From: Ketobacter alkanivorans
Lineage (GTDB): Bacteria > Pseudomonadota > Gammaproteobacteria > Pseudomonadales > Ketobacteraceae
Assembly (NCBI RefSeq): GCF_002863865.1
Contig: NZ_CP022684.1
Span: 4,221,990 to 4,285,989 of the forward strand
Direction: 5' to 3'
Length of the DNA: 64,000 nucleotides
In this document: piece by piece, positions 19,066-27,609 of the stretch
How the letters are laid out: each line of letters opens with the position of its first letter
Numbering within the stretch: the first letter of the stretch is position 1
Notes under the pieces: generated by a model
What the model saw: only the letters and a program-made list of their open reading frames with translations
Told to the model about the DNA's origin: nothing
The model's database searches: none
Position numbers and translations under genes: made by a program

Positions 19066-20497
19066 AGCGCTTTCTTGTTTTGGGTTGGTTTCACTACTGT
19101 ATTCAACGCATTTACAGGCAGAAATAGGCGAATTTTCAGGTTGGCTCAACGGTCAGGGGCGGTATTACGCTGAGACAGGGGAGTCGGTTGAGGAACAGGC
19201 CTATCCTTCGGCGGCATTTCAGATTAACTATAATCAGACTCTTTCAGACAATGATCAGTTGATAGTCAGTCTTTTCGGGCGCGGCGATTCTGTGGACGAC
19301 GAGCGGAACTACCTGGATGCCCGTGAGTTTCTGTGGCTGCACCAAAGTGATGATTACCAGTTCAGGTTAGGGGTGGGTCAAGTCAGCTGGGGCGTCAACG
19401 AGCTGTTTAAGATTACTGATCTTATTAATCAAAAAGATCGGGCAGAGTTGCCGTTTCAGCGTAAGCTTGGGCAACCTATGGCGTCGGTGTCCTTCTATTG
19501 GGGCGATGATCTGATCGAACTCTATACTTTGTATGATGTGCGAAAAGCATGGTTTCCTGGCGAAGATGGGCGTATGCGTTACCCCATTTTGGTTGATCCG
19601 GATGAGCAGGAGTACGATCGTGGGAAAACCGGGCGCTGGGACTTTGCTGCGCGCTGGAAAACCCGTCTGGGTGATATGGACGTGGGGCTTTCCCACTTCT
19701 ACGGGGTCACCCGTGACCCTTATTTTATATTCAATTACGACTTTGCCGATCCTTATTTGATACCCGTTTACGAGAAAGTGAATCAGACCTCAGTAGATCT
19801 GGTGTACCCCTGGCAGGATGTGCTGCTCAAATTGGAGGCAACATATCAGACAGGGAACCTGGAGCAGTTTGAATCCGTGGCGGCCGGTTTGGAATATACA
19901 TTTGGTGGTGTCTTTGATTCAGAGCTTGATCTAAGCTGGTACGTGGAGGCTATCTGGGATAGTCGTGATCATATTTATGCAAGCTTGTTCGATCATGATG
20001 TCGGTGTGGCTGCCCGTTTGGCATTCAATGATGCCAGAGATAGCAATCTGATTTTGGGTGTAGTGGCTGATTACGAGTACAGCGAGGCCTTTGGCTATTT
20101 GTTCTTCACCAGCAACTTTGGTGAGAGCTGGACGCTGAACGTGACGGGCCAGTATTTTATGGCGAATGAGCCAAGGCTCGATCCTAATGATTTCCCTGAA
20201 TTTCAGGGCTTGGTTGATAACGTTGAGGCGGGTAATTACCCCATACCCGAAGAAATCATCAATGATGTATTGGCAGCCTTTGATGGCACATCGATCAGCC
20301 AGAAACAATATGAAATAATGGTAGAGCGGTTGGGCGAGATTTCTGCTGGTAATGGAGATTATTTTGACCAGGTGACAGATTACGATGCCGCCGCCCAAAC
20401 GATATTTGATCTGTTAAGGATTTCAGATAATTCTCAGAAAATGAACCTGATTGAGCGGGATGGCTACATACAGGTCGATGTTTTTTACCACTTTTAG
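19037..20497 (+). CDS. DUF1302-like outer-membrane beta-barrel protein
   Basis: A 486-residue protein with a Sec signal peptide ending near STHLQA (about residue 28). The mature part alternates aromatic and polar residues in beta-strand fashion (for example FRLGVGQVSWGVNELFKITD and many W/Y/F positions) and ends in VDVFYHF, a terminal Phe typical of outer-membrane barrels. The motif QVSWGxxxLFxxxD and the overall pattern match DUF1302 proteins, which often accompany lipid-export or LolA-like and RND genes. Its start overlaps the previous gene by 29 nt. It may form the outer-membrane step for the PKS product; that function is inferred from context only. Confidence 0.82.
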   Translation: MKQKKWQCSKALSCFGLVSLLYSTHLQAEIGEFSGWLNGQGRYYAETGESVEEQAYPSAAFQINYNQTLSDNDQLIVSLFGRGDSVDDERNYLDAREFLWLHQSDDYQFRLGVGQVSWGVNELFKITDLINQKDRAELPFQRKLGQPMASVSFYWGDDLIELYTLYDVRKAWFPGEDGRMRYPILVDPDEQEYDRGKTGRWDFAARWKTRLGDMDVGLSHFYGVTRDPYFIFNYDFADPYLIPVYEKVNQTSVDLVYPWQDVLLKLEATYQTGNLEQFESVAAGLEYTFGGVFDSELDLSWYVEAIWDSRDHIYASLFDHDVGVAARLAFNDARDSNLILGVVADYEYSEAFGYLFFTSNFGESWTLNVTGQYFMANEPRLDPNDFPEFQGLVDNVEAGNYPIPEEIINDVLAAFDGTSISQKQYEIMVERLGEISAGNGDYFDQVTDYDAAAQTIFDLLRISDNSQKMNLIERDGYIQVDVFYHF

Positions 20498-20509
20498 GGA
20501 GTGAGAATT

Positions 20510-21283
20510 ATGATGCGACGCTTTTTGTGCCTAGCGGCACTGGTAGCCAGTAGTCAGTTAATAGCTGAACCCTTGACCGGGCTTCAGATCGTTGAAAAAG
20601 CCAAGCAGAATGGAAAAGGTTTTAAGGATCTTACTCATACTGTAAAAATGGTGTTGGTGGATGAAGGTGGTGATCGCACTGAGCGTGAGATGCTCATGAA
20701 AGCCATGACTGAGAGTAATGGTGACAGTTATAGCCTTTCCATTTTTACAGCGCCACAGCGTGAAAAGGGCATCTCTCTGCTGACCGTGGCCGAGAAATCG
20801 TCCAGTGATAAGCAGTATTTGTACCTGCCTTCTACTCGCCGTGTGAAGCGGATTACCAGCTCTAATAAAGGCTCATCGTTTCGAGGTAGTGAGTTTACAT
20901 TCGAAGATCTATCCGATCAGAAAACAGAGGATTATCGTTTCGAGCTGGTGAAGGAGGAGCCTTGTGCAGCGCAGACCTGCTTTGTTGTTGATCGTTTCCC
21001 TAAATCTGATGATTCCAGTTACAGTAAAACTCAGCTCTGGATTGATTCAGAATATTTTAGGCCTATTAAGGCTGAATTCTATGATCGTGACAACAAACAG
21101 CTAAAAACCATGCAAACGGAAGGCTATGAGTTGTTTGAAGGGCAGTACTGGAATCCAAAACAGATAACCATGACGAATCATCAAACCGGTAAGAGTACGC
21201 AGATGATATCGCTGGAGTTGAAGATGAATACTGGGCTGCGCAGCTCTGAATTTACTGAGTTGGCGATGCGCAACTGGCGTTAA
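20510..21283 (+). CDS. LolA-like outer membrane lipoprotein-sorting family protein
   Basis: About 257 residues with a signal peptide (RRFLCLAALVASSQLIAEP). The mature part fits the LolA-like 'outer membrane lipoprotein-sorting protein' family (PF17131 type): a half-open beta-barrel with conserved YLPSTRRVKRI and GSEFTFEDL segments and QLWIDSEYFRPIKAEFYD. Such proteins are thought to carry lipids across the periplasm and are commonly found beside RND permeases and DUF1302 proteins. No RND permease lies in this window. The ATG at 20510 (or 20513) is preferred over GTG at 20501 because AGGGAGTGAG (20495-20504) then serves as the ribosome site. It is the last gene of the operon. Confidence 0.85.
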   Translation: MMRRFLCLAALVASSQLIAEPLTGLQIVEKAKQNGKGFKDLTHTVKMVLVDEGGDRTEREMLMKAMTESNGDSYSLSIFTAPQREKGISLLTVAEKSSSDKQYLYLPSTRRVKRITSSNKGSSFRGSEFTFEDLSDQKTEDYRFELVKEEPCAAQTCFVVDRFPKSDDSSYSKTQLWIDSEYFRPIKAEFYDRDNKQLKTMQTEGYELFEGQYWNPKQITMTNHQTGKSTQMISLELKMNTGLRSSEFTELAMRNWR

Positions 21284-21345
21284 AATAGTAATTCCAGAAC
21301 GCTGTATGTTCCTCTTATTTATGTGTTCCTTTGTGTAGGAGCGTC

Positions 21346-22419
21346 TTACTCGGAAGCTTCCAAGTGTAGATGCTCCATATCAAAGTCAATGTCCGTACTG
21401 TTGTTGCTTTGCGGGCCGTAGTTTTTCTTGAATTCTCTCGGCGATTCCCCTGTCCATTTCTTGAACGCTTTGCTGAATGCAGATGAATCGCAGAAGCCGA
21501 GCATCAATGCAATCTCTGTAATGCACTTATCACTTTTGGTGAGATAGTTGATTGCAAACTCTCTTCTCAGCAGATCCAGTTCGTTCTGAAAATTGGTGCC
21601 CAGGCTGTTCAGTTGGCGGCGCAGCGTACGGCCGCTCATACCGAGTTTGCGGGCAGCTGTTTCCAGTGAAGGGAATGCACCGGCACTTTGAATTAAAACC
21701 AATCGTAATTTTTTGGGTAGGTAATTCAGGTTGATTGGTGGCACTGTCTTTAAAAAGTCTTGTTCAGCCATGCGAGCAATACCTTTGTTGGCCAGCAGTA
21801 GCTCCCGTCGTGCCAGCTTCTTTGATACAGAAAAATCACAATGTTCCGCCTCGAAGCGGATTTTGCAATTGAAGTATCGCTTGTAGATCTTCTCGTATTC
21901 GGGTGCGGCGTACGGAAAGGCAATACAGTCTGGTTCGTACTCCTTACCTAAAAGGAACTGCAAAATGTTTTTGAAATTCACCATTATCGATTCAAAGAAA
22001 AAATGGGAATAGGGCGCAAGTGGAATACATTCTATGATCCGAATACCAACGGTGGATTCTGTTTCGTAGTATTCCATGGTGAACGGAGGAAATGCTTTTT
22101 CACACAGGCGACACGCTGCTTGCAAACACTCTGAATAAGTTGGCTGTGCCATAGCTGACACGCCCGCCATGCCGTGGCAGGTGAGCCTCATTTGCTGGCC
22201 GACTGCTAATCCGCCGTAGGGCATGTTCAACTCTTTGAGTGAAACTTCAACGAGTTTTAAAACTTCGTTGAGAGAGTATGGGCGGGAGTTGTCACAAAGG
22301 TTATCAAGGTCAACCCCTGACTTCCTGCTCAGTTCGGTGCGTTTGATGCCAAGCTGCTCTGGCAGTTCCAGATAAGCTGCAATGTATTCAGGCAAAACTA
22401 TAGGTGTGTCTCTATCCAT
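21346..22419 (-). CDS. AraC-family transcriptional regulator
   Basis: This 357-residue regulator has an N-terminal arabinose-binding-like domain of the PF12625 type (about 15-200) and a C-terminal double helix-turn-helix (about 255-338), with LETAARKLGMSGRTLRRQL and ITEIALMLGFCDSSAFSKAFKKWTG as the two helix pairs. These regulators typically sense hydrophobic or small organic ligands. The gene converges on the PKS operon end and diverges from the wax ester synthase gene across a 464-nt region, so either could be a target. The divergent pair is the more natural guess. Confidence 0.92.
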   Translation of the reverse strand: MDRDTPIVLPEYIAAYLELPEQLGIKRTELSRKSGVDLDNLCDNSRPYSLNEVLKLVEVSLKELNMPYGGLAVGQQMRLTCHGMAGVSAMAQPTYSECLQAACRLCEKAFPPFTMEYYETESTVGIRIIECIPLAPYSHFFFESIMVNFKNILQFLLGKEYEPDCIAFPYAAPEYEKIYKRYFNCKIRFEAEHCDFSVSKKLARRELLLANKGIARMAEQDFLKTVPPINLNYLPKKLRLVLIQSAGAFPSLETAARKLGMSGRTLRRQLNSLGTNFQNELDLLRREFAINYLTKSDKCITEIALMLGFCDSSAFSKAFKKWTGESPREFKKNYGPQSNNSTDIDFDMEHLHLEASE

Positions 22420-22883
22420 AATCTTGTTCTTTTTATTTGGACTTCAACATTAAGTATATGAGAGTTCGAGAGTTAAATGTTACTGCTTAAATGTATGTAC
22501 TTAGTCATTCTATGTCTCACTTCCGTTACAAACCAACGTGCATTGTTAGCTTTAGTGGCCAATTGAGCCATTTTTATGGCCACCCTTATTGAACGGTTGC
22601 GTAGCTAGTATATTTGAAGTGGACGTGTTTTTAACGTTCTGATTTGATTGGTGATTAATATTTATATAGTTGTAAGCTATAAGGTGTTCAATGAGGAAGG
22701 CTGGCGCTGTGTTGGTGGCCGATTTTTACAACAGTTGCGCTGTTGGTGAGGGTGGTTACGTTCGTGTATTGATCTGTGCCGCTGTTTGGTTGTTCAGATG
22801 GTTGTACATTGCATGTCTCATAACGATTAAAACTGATTAGTAATTATGCAATGTTTCTTGGGAATCCTAATGAGGTTATGTAA
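22420..22883. other. Divergent intergenic region between AraC regulator and WS/DGAT
   Basis: These 464 nt hold no convincing gene. The stretch is AT-rich and must contain the promoters of both flanking divergent genes. The clearest structure is the 9-bp inverted repeat at 22806-22854, listed separately. I see no confident -35/-10 pair. Confidence 0.7.
22806..22854. promoter_or_regulatory. 9-bp inverted repeat upstream of WS/DGAT
   Basis: ACATTGCAT (22806-22814) and ATGCAATGT (22846-22854) are perfect reverse complements separated by 31 nt. The right arm ends 29 nt before the WS/DGAT start. The spacing, about four helical turns between arm centres, would put both arms on the same DNA face, as in looped or dimer-of-dimer operators. 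A role for the adjacent AraC-type protein is possible but inferred. Confidence 0.5.
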
Positions 22884-24311
22884 ATGAAAAAGTTATCGCT
22901 GCTGGACGATTTGTTCCTATGGCTTGAGCGAAGACATCAGCCTATGCATGTGGCGGGCTTGTTGATTTTTGAATATCCCAAAGATGCGCCTGCTAACTAC
23001 GTTAGCCTGGTGGCCGAGCAGATGCGGGCCTGCAATGAGCCAACCTATCCTTTTGATCAAAGATTGATTGAGCGCTGGAGCGGCAACTGCTGGGAGCATG
23101 ATCCAGCCTTCGATATTGATCACCATTTTCGTCATGTGGCTCTACCTAAACCCGGCGGTATCAAAGAGTTACTCCAATTTATCTCTATTGAGCACAGTAA
23201 CTTGCTGGATCGCAGCCGCCCTTTGTGGGAATCCTATTTAATTGAGGCGATGCATGGTCGCCACTTTGCCATGTACACCAAGGTTCATCACTCCGTTTTG
23301 GATGGTGTTTCCGCTATGCGCACTACCATGCGTATGTTGGGGAATGATCCCGCTGAGCGGGACATGCTTCCGATTTGGCAAATGCCTCCGTCTCCAAGAA
23401 TGCTGGGGGAGAAGCCAGCAGAGGGGCTGATGTCTACATTGCGGATGGCTGGTTCGGTGGTGGGTGGACAGTTATCCACCATCAAGCCGGTAGCGAGCGC
23501 GCTTTATGACACCATTCAGGCGGCCCGGAAGAATCCTGAGTACGCGAATGTGTTTAAAGCGCCAGCCTGCCGTTTAAACCAACCGATTACCGGTTCGCGC
23601 CGTTTTGCGGCTCAGTCATTTGAGCGCTCCCGGCTTAAGTCTATAGCTGAGAAAACCGGCTCGACCACCAACGACATAATCCTGGCAATGTGCGGTTCGG
23701 CGTTACGGCATTATTTGCAATCTTACGATGCGCTTCCGGATTTGCCGTTGGTGGCAATGGTTCCGGTGTCCTTGCGTAAGGACGACAGCATCGGTGGCAA
23801 TCAGGTAGGGGTTATTCTGGCCAATCTCGCAACTCACTTGAAGGGTAGCCTGAATCGTTTAGGGGTAATCAAGCAATCGGTTGATGAGGCAAAGGATAAG
23901 TTTCAGCGTATGAGCAAGGAGGAGGCAGTCAACTACACGGCTCTGACGCTCGCCCCCAGTGGGCTGACGCTGTTGACCGGTTTGATGTCTAAATGGTTGG
24001 CCTTTAACGTGGTGATTTCGAATGTGCCTGGCCCATCTGGGCCACAATACTGGAATGGAGCCAAGCTAGAGCGTTTTTATCCTGTATCGGCCATTGTGAA
24101 CAATATGGCTCTGAACATCACCATTATAAGCTATGAAGACAGGCTTGAGTTCGGCATAGTTGGCTGCGGTCGGACCTTGCCCAGCATGCAGCGATTATTA
24201 CAGTATCTGGATGATGCCTTGATTGAGTTGGAAGCGGATCTGGGCCTATCCCCGCCTGCGAAACCGGTTAAAAAACGGGCTAGAAGAATCCACAAGGAGA
24301 GGGCTGAATAA
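22884..24311 (+). CDS. Wax ester synthase/diacylglycerol acyltransferase (WS/DGAT)
   Basis: A 475-residue bifunctional acyltransferase that joins acyl-CoA to fatty alcohols or diacylglycerol to make wax esters and triacylglycerol for storage droplets. The catalytic motif HHSVLDG lies near residue 135 (HHxxxDG). Other family marks are PLWE (near 113), TNDIILAMCGSALR (near 270) and NVVISNVPGP (near 377). Length fits the family. The ATG at 22884 follows AATGAGGTTATGTAA, giving an acceptable GAGG ribosome site. It stands alone, divergent from an AraC-type regulator, and fits the lipid-storage profile shown by the phasin gene at 36.5 kb. Confidence 0.95.
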   Translation: MKKLSLLDDLFLWLERRHQPMHVAGLLIFEYPKDAPANYVSLVAEQMRACNEPTYPFDQRLIERWSGNCWEHDPAFDIDHHFRHVALPKPGGIKELLQFISIEHSNLLDRSRPLWESYLIEAMHGRHFAMYTKVHHSVLDGVSAMRTTMRMLGNDPAERDMLPIWQMPPSPRMLGEKPAEGLMSTLRMAGSVVGGQLSTIKPVASALYDTIQAARKNPEYANVFKAPACRLNQPITGSRRFAAQSFERSRLKSIAEKTGSTTNDIILAMCGSALRHYLQSYDALPDLPLVAMVPVSLRKDDSIGGNQVGVILANLATHLKGSLNRLGVIKQSVDEAKDKFQRMSKEEAVNYTALTLAPSGLTLLTGLMSKWLAFNVVISNVPGPSGPQYWNGAKLERFYPVSAIVNNMALNITIISYEDRLEFGIVGCGRTLPSMQRLLQYLDDALIELEADLGLSPPAKPVKKRARRIHKERAE

Positions 24312-24438
24312 TTAATAAGTGACTGAATGTGCACTGAATTAGGTTTGCTGTAGATGTGATATGAAAGCCTTTTGTCTCGATCATATGGGCATATAAATTC
24401 AGTTGGTCAGTTGTATTTATTACTTGCGCTCCTGTAAC

Positions 24439-24478
24439 CCCTCAATTACAGTGTACATATGTACACGGATATTGAGGG
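24439..24478 (+). promoter_or_regulatory. 40-bp dyad covering the ribosome site of the downstream hydrolase
   Basis: A perfect 16-bp palindrome, GTGTACATATGTACAC (24451-24466), lies inside a second co-axial inverted repeat, CCCTCAAT (24439-24446) and ATTGAGGG (24471-24478). Both share the centre at 24458/24459. The right outer arm contains GAGGG, the likely Shine-Dalgarno of the ATG at 24485. As DNA it could be an operator for a dimeric repressor; as RNA it would form a long hairpin hiding the ribosome site. Confidence 0.6.
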
Positions 24479-24484
24479 ATTTAC

Positions 24485-25660
24485 ATGAATAATGAACTGG
24501 CTCCCAAACCATCTACTGAGCGGCAGTCTAAGTCAGGCTTATCGCCGACACACTGGCTGTTTGGCATATTTTCTCTGTTCCTGCGTTCCAGTGGTGAGCT
24601 GACCCGGGTGGTTGGCGAAATGCATCATACATGGCGCGATTCTCCGCTGCCTTGGGATCGCTCCCATGAGGCGGATATCAGCAAGGCGCCGAAGCCGTAT
24701 CTGTGGATTAAGCTGCTGTTTGAACACAGTGCCAACAAGCTGCACAGCGCGCTGGATCATATTCCTACTGATCGTGTGTCCCAGCCTTTGCATCGCGTTC
24801 GCAGTGCCGTAAACGGTGTGATGGGGGATAAGTTGCAGGAGTGGAATCATCCTCTGGCACTGCATACTGAGCTGGTGGATGAGCATGGTCATGATGTGAG
24901 CCTGCCTGCGATTAAGGCACAAAGTCCGGCGGGTGTGGTGATTTTTATTCATGGTTTGTGTTTGAGTGAAAGCGACTGGCATGGCCATCATAATCGACAA
25001 TTTATTTCAGAGCTGCGTGAGCAAGGTTATGGCATTGCATGGTTGCGCTATAACACCGGGTTGCCGATCTGGGAGAATGGGCGCTTGTTGGCTGAGTTTT
25101 TGGAAGGCCAGTGGTGCGAGGGTGATCAGGATAAGAGCCTGCGTCTAATCGGGCACAGTATGGGTGGGCTGCTGGTGCGCAGTGCCTGCCATTTTGCTGG
25201 TGAGTCCGGGCATCACTGGTTGCAGTCTTTAACCCATGCGGCGTATCTGGCGACACCTCATGACGGCGCGCCGATGGAAAAAATCGGCAATATGGCCAAC
25301 TCGATATTGGGTGTAACACCGTATTCTCGCCCATTGATGGCGCTGGGCAATATCCGCAGCCTGGGCATTCGCAGCCTTCGACATGCCAATGTCACTGAGC
25401 CCCATGATGGAACCCATCAACAGCTGCCTTTGCCCTTTTATGAAAACTGCGAGCATCTATTGCTTGGGGCACGTAAGTTCTATGAGCCTACCAATCGCTG
25501 GCTGGGTGATGGTCTGGTACCAGAAGAAAGTGCCATGGGTGGGCCTCATTTCCCCGCTGAGCATGCACAGATACGGCGAATGATGCTGGATGATGTGGGT
25601 CACATTACATTACTGCAAGATGAACGTTTGTACGATCAATTGCGCAGTTGGTTGAATTAG
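24485..25660 (+). CDS. Alpha/beta hydrolase, lipase/PGAP1-like
   Basis: This 391-residue predicted esterase or lipase has the oxyanion strand VVIFIHGLCLSESDW (near 150-164), the nucleophile elbow GHSMGG (Ser near 224) and LATPHDGAP (near 255), a feature of triacylglycerol-lipase and PGAP1-like hydrolases. A late DVGHITLL supplies the probable catalytic His. There is no clear signal peptide, so it is probably cytoplasmic, and its location downstream of WS/DGAT would suit neutral-lipid turnover. Its ribosome site sits in the dyad just upstream. Its TAG stop overlaps the dinB stop on the other strand by 4 nt. Confidence 0.85.
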   Translation: MNNELAPKPSTERQSKSGLSPTHWLFGIFSLFLRSSGELTRVVGEMHHTWRDSPLPWDRSHEADISKAPKPYLWIKLLFEHSANKLHSALDHIPTDRVSQPLHRVRSAVNGVMGDKLQEWNHPLALHTELVDEHGHDVSLPAIKAQSPAGVVIFIHGLCLSESDWHGHHNRQFISELREQGYGIAWLRYNTGLPIWENGRLLAEFLEGQWCEGDQDKSLRLIGHSMGGLLVRSACHFAGESGHHWLQSLTHAAYLATPHDGAPMEKIGNMANSILGVTPYSRPLMALGNIRSLGIRSLRHANVTEPHDGTHQQLPLPFYENCEHLLLGARKFYEPTNRWLGDGLVPEESAMGGPHFPAEHAQIRRMMLDDVGHITLLQDERLYDQLRSWLN

Positions 25661-26715
25661 AACTCAAAAGCAATTTGGTTCTGGGGTGCGGACTCGTGAT
25701 CCCGGAATCGAACGCCGACGCCGAGCAGGCGTACAGCAAGCTGTTTGCGTTTAAAGGCTTGATCAAATAGTTCGCGGTATGTGTCCAGGGATGGACTGCC
25801 TGCGCAGCATTCCATGGTGGTGCTGGTGAAGTCGGAAAACTTCAGTTTAACAAAGGCCTTTTTAATGGGCTGATTGCGGTTGGCTTTCTTCAGGCGCAGT
25901 TCCAGTTTTTCTTTCAGTTCCGGCAGTTTCTTCTGGCAGGAATCGATGTCTGGCAGATCACTAGGGTAAGTGTGCTCAACGCTGACGGACTTGCGGGTAG
26001 AGCGCGCCTCTACCGGACGTTCATCGATGCCATGGGCCAGCCGGTGCAGATAATCCCCAAAGTTACCTACTTTTTCCACAAAGCTGAAACGGTCATAACG
26101 GCGAATATCCGCGCAGGTGCGGATTCCCATATTGTGTAATCGCTGCGCCGTTACTTTGCCTACACCATGGAGCTTTTCGATGGGTAAGTTCTGTATAAAC
26201 TGATCGGTGTCTTTGGGTGGAATGACCCATAAGCCGTCTGGTTTATTCCAGTCGCTGGCAATCTTGGCCAGAAATTTGTTGGGCGCTATTCCTGCTGACA
26301 CGGTGATGCCTACCTGAGCGCGGATCTGCTTGCGCATGGCCTCTGCCATGCGGGTGGCGCTGCCCTGATAATGTGGCTGCGCGCTGACATCCAGATAGGC
26401 CTCATCTAAAGAAAGCGGTTCAATGATGTCGGTGAAGCGGTGGAATATCCGATGGATCTGCTGGGAGACCTCTTTGTAGTAATGGATTCGCGGCGGGATG
26501 ATGATGAGATCCGGGCATAGCCGTTTTGCGTAAGCAGAGGCCATGGCCGAACGTACGCCGTATTTCCTTGCCTCATAGTTGCAGGTAGCAATAACACCCC
26601 TGCGCCCAGGATCACCACCTACGGCGACGGGGCGCTGGCGCAGCTTGGGGTCATCCCGCATTTCAACAGCAGCGTAAAAGCAATCGCAGTCGATATGTAT
26701 GATTTTTCGATTCAT
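25657..26715 (-). CDS. dinB: DNA polymerase IV
   Basis: A 352-residue Y-family translesion polymerase. The catalytic palm is shown by IHIDCDCFYAAVEM at the N-terminus and SLDEAYLDV (near 103-111). The thumb helix-hairpin-helix GVGKVTAQRLHNMGI follows (near 185), then the little-finger domain. The length is typical for DinB. It is read away from the LexA-like gene, and a shared SOS box lies 51 nt upstream of its ATG, so DNA-damage induction is very likely. The C-terminus lacks a clear QxxLxF clamp-binding motif but ends in QNQIAFEF, which may serve as one. Confidence 0.96.
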   Translation of the reverse strand: MNRKIIHIDCDCFYAAVEMRDDPKLRQRPVAVGGDPGRRGVIATCNYEARKYGVRSAMASAYAKRLCPDLIIIPPRIHYYKEVSQQIHRIFHRFTDIIEPLSLDEAYLDVSAQPHYQGSATRMAEAMRKQIRAQVGITVSAGIAPNKFLAKIASDWNKPDGLWVIPPKDTDQFIQNLPIEKLHGVGKVTAQRLHNMGIRTCADIRRYDRFSFVEKVGNFGDYLHRLAHGIDERPVEARSTRKSVSVEHTYPSDLPDIDSCQKKLPELKEKLELRLKKANRNQPIKKAFVKLKFSDFTSTTMECCAGSPSLDTYRELFDQAFKRKQLAVRLLGVGVRFRDHESAPQNQIAFEF

Positions 26716-26765
26716 GGCCTGGGTATTTTTTCAAAAAATTCTTTGCCAAATGAGCAGGCTTGATA

Positions 26766-26785
26766 TACTGTAAAAGTATACAGTA
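26766..26785. promoter_or_regulatory. LexA-binding SOS box
   Basis: TACTGTAAAAGTATACAGTA matches the gammaproteobacterial LexA consensus CTGT-N8-ACAG, including the flanking TA on both sides. It lies between divergent dinB and the LexA-like gene and overlaps a possible -10 (TATACT, 26764-26769) for the latter. It should repress both genes until DNA damage. Confidence 0.9.
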
Positions 26786-26842
26786 AAACTGATAAAGCGA
26801 AACCCATTTATTTCCGCGCCCAGAGGCCTTGGAGAGATCAAT

Positions 26843-27478
26843 ATGAAATCAGTCGGTTCGTCGATCGAGCAACAGCACCAACAACGTACTGTTCAGTTGT
26901 CTGATGTATCTCTGTCTCATGCGCAGTTTATGCATTGGATTGCGGAGTTTAATCAGGCGACGGGTAGCTGGCCTGATCTCGATCAGGTTCAAGCAGCGCC
27001 ACTATTTGAGCAGGCGTTGTTGGATGATCTTCAGTGCTGGAGCCTGGTTGCTTGGGATGCAGAAGAGCACCTGGTAGCAGTAGAGCAGTGGATTAGCCTG
27101 CCGGTAGTGGGCTCTGTTGCGGCAGGAGTGCCTATTGAGGCCATTGAGAACCATCAGGGGCAGCTTTCGTTGCCGCTGAACCTGTTTCGCGAGCGGCCGA
27201 CGTATCTGCTGCGTGTTCGTGGTGACAGCATGAAGGATGCTGGCATTTTAGATGGTGATCTGATTGCTGTTCGTAAAACAGAGAATGTTGGCGAAGGTAA
27301 GATTATTGTGGCTCGAGTGGATAATGAGGTAACGGTAAAACGGCTTAAGCTGGATGGCGGTCAGGTGGCGTTAATGCCTGAGAATGCGAATTATGAGCCT
27401 ATTATGGTCGCACCGGAGGAGTTGGTGGTAGAAGGCTTGTTTGTAGGCGTTATCCGGGAGCGTAACCGTTTGCACTAA
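26843..27478 (+). CDS. LexA-like S24 autoprotease with atypical N-terminal domain
   Basis: A 211-residue protein whose C-terminal half is a clear LexA/UmuD-type self-cleaving peptidase. The cleavage site is Ala94-Gly95 in VGSVAAGVPIEA, the nucleophile Ser129 in RGDSMKD and the general-base Lys166 in VTVKRLK. The end of the protein closely follows LexA (LMPENANYEPI, EGLFVGVIR). The first 85 residues do not read as an ordinary LexA winged helix; only a weak similarity to the first helix and the TGxxPxxxxV stretch is visible (AEFNQATGSWPDLDQV). It may be a divergent second LexA or a UmuD-like protein with a new partner domain. The ATG at 26843 follows GGAGAG. The SOS box upstream indicates damage control, possibly autoregulation. 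Confidence 0.85.
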   Translation: MKSVGSSIEQQHQQRTVQLSDVSLSHAQFMHWIAEFNQATGSWPDLDQVQAAPLFEQALLDDLQCWSLVAWDAEEHLVAVEQWISLPVVGSVAAGVPIEAIENHQGQLSLPLNLFRERPTYLLRVRGDSMKDAGILDGDLIAVRKTENVGEGKIIVARVDNEVTVKRLKLDGGQVALMPENANYEPIMVAPEELVVEGLFVGVIRERNRLH

Positions 27479-27547
27479 GGTGATGTGCAAACAGAACATT
27501 TTTCTCGCGCAGTAAAATCGACACCCATCAATTTTTACTGCCTCGTT

Positions 27548-27575
27548 AGGCTGCAGCCCACTGCAGCCTTTTTTT
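27548..27575 (+). terminator. Rho-independent terminator after the LexA-like gene
   Basis: AGGCTGCAG (27548-27556) and CTGCAGCCT (27561-27569) form a 9-bp perfect stem with a CCCA loop, followed by seven T residues ending at 27575. A weaker repeat, CAGTAAAA and TTTTACTG, lies just upstream (27510-27540). Confidence 0.9.
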
Positions 27576-27609
27576 ATGTGCCTGTTCTAGACCTCTGATG
27601 CTGATCGGA

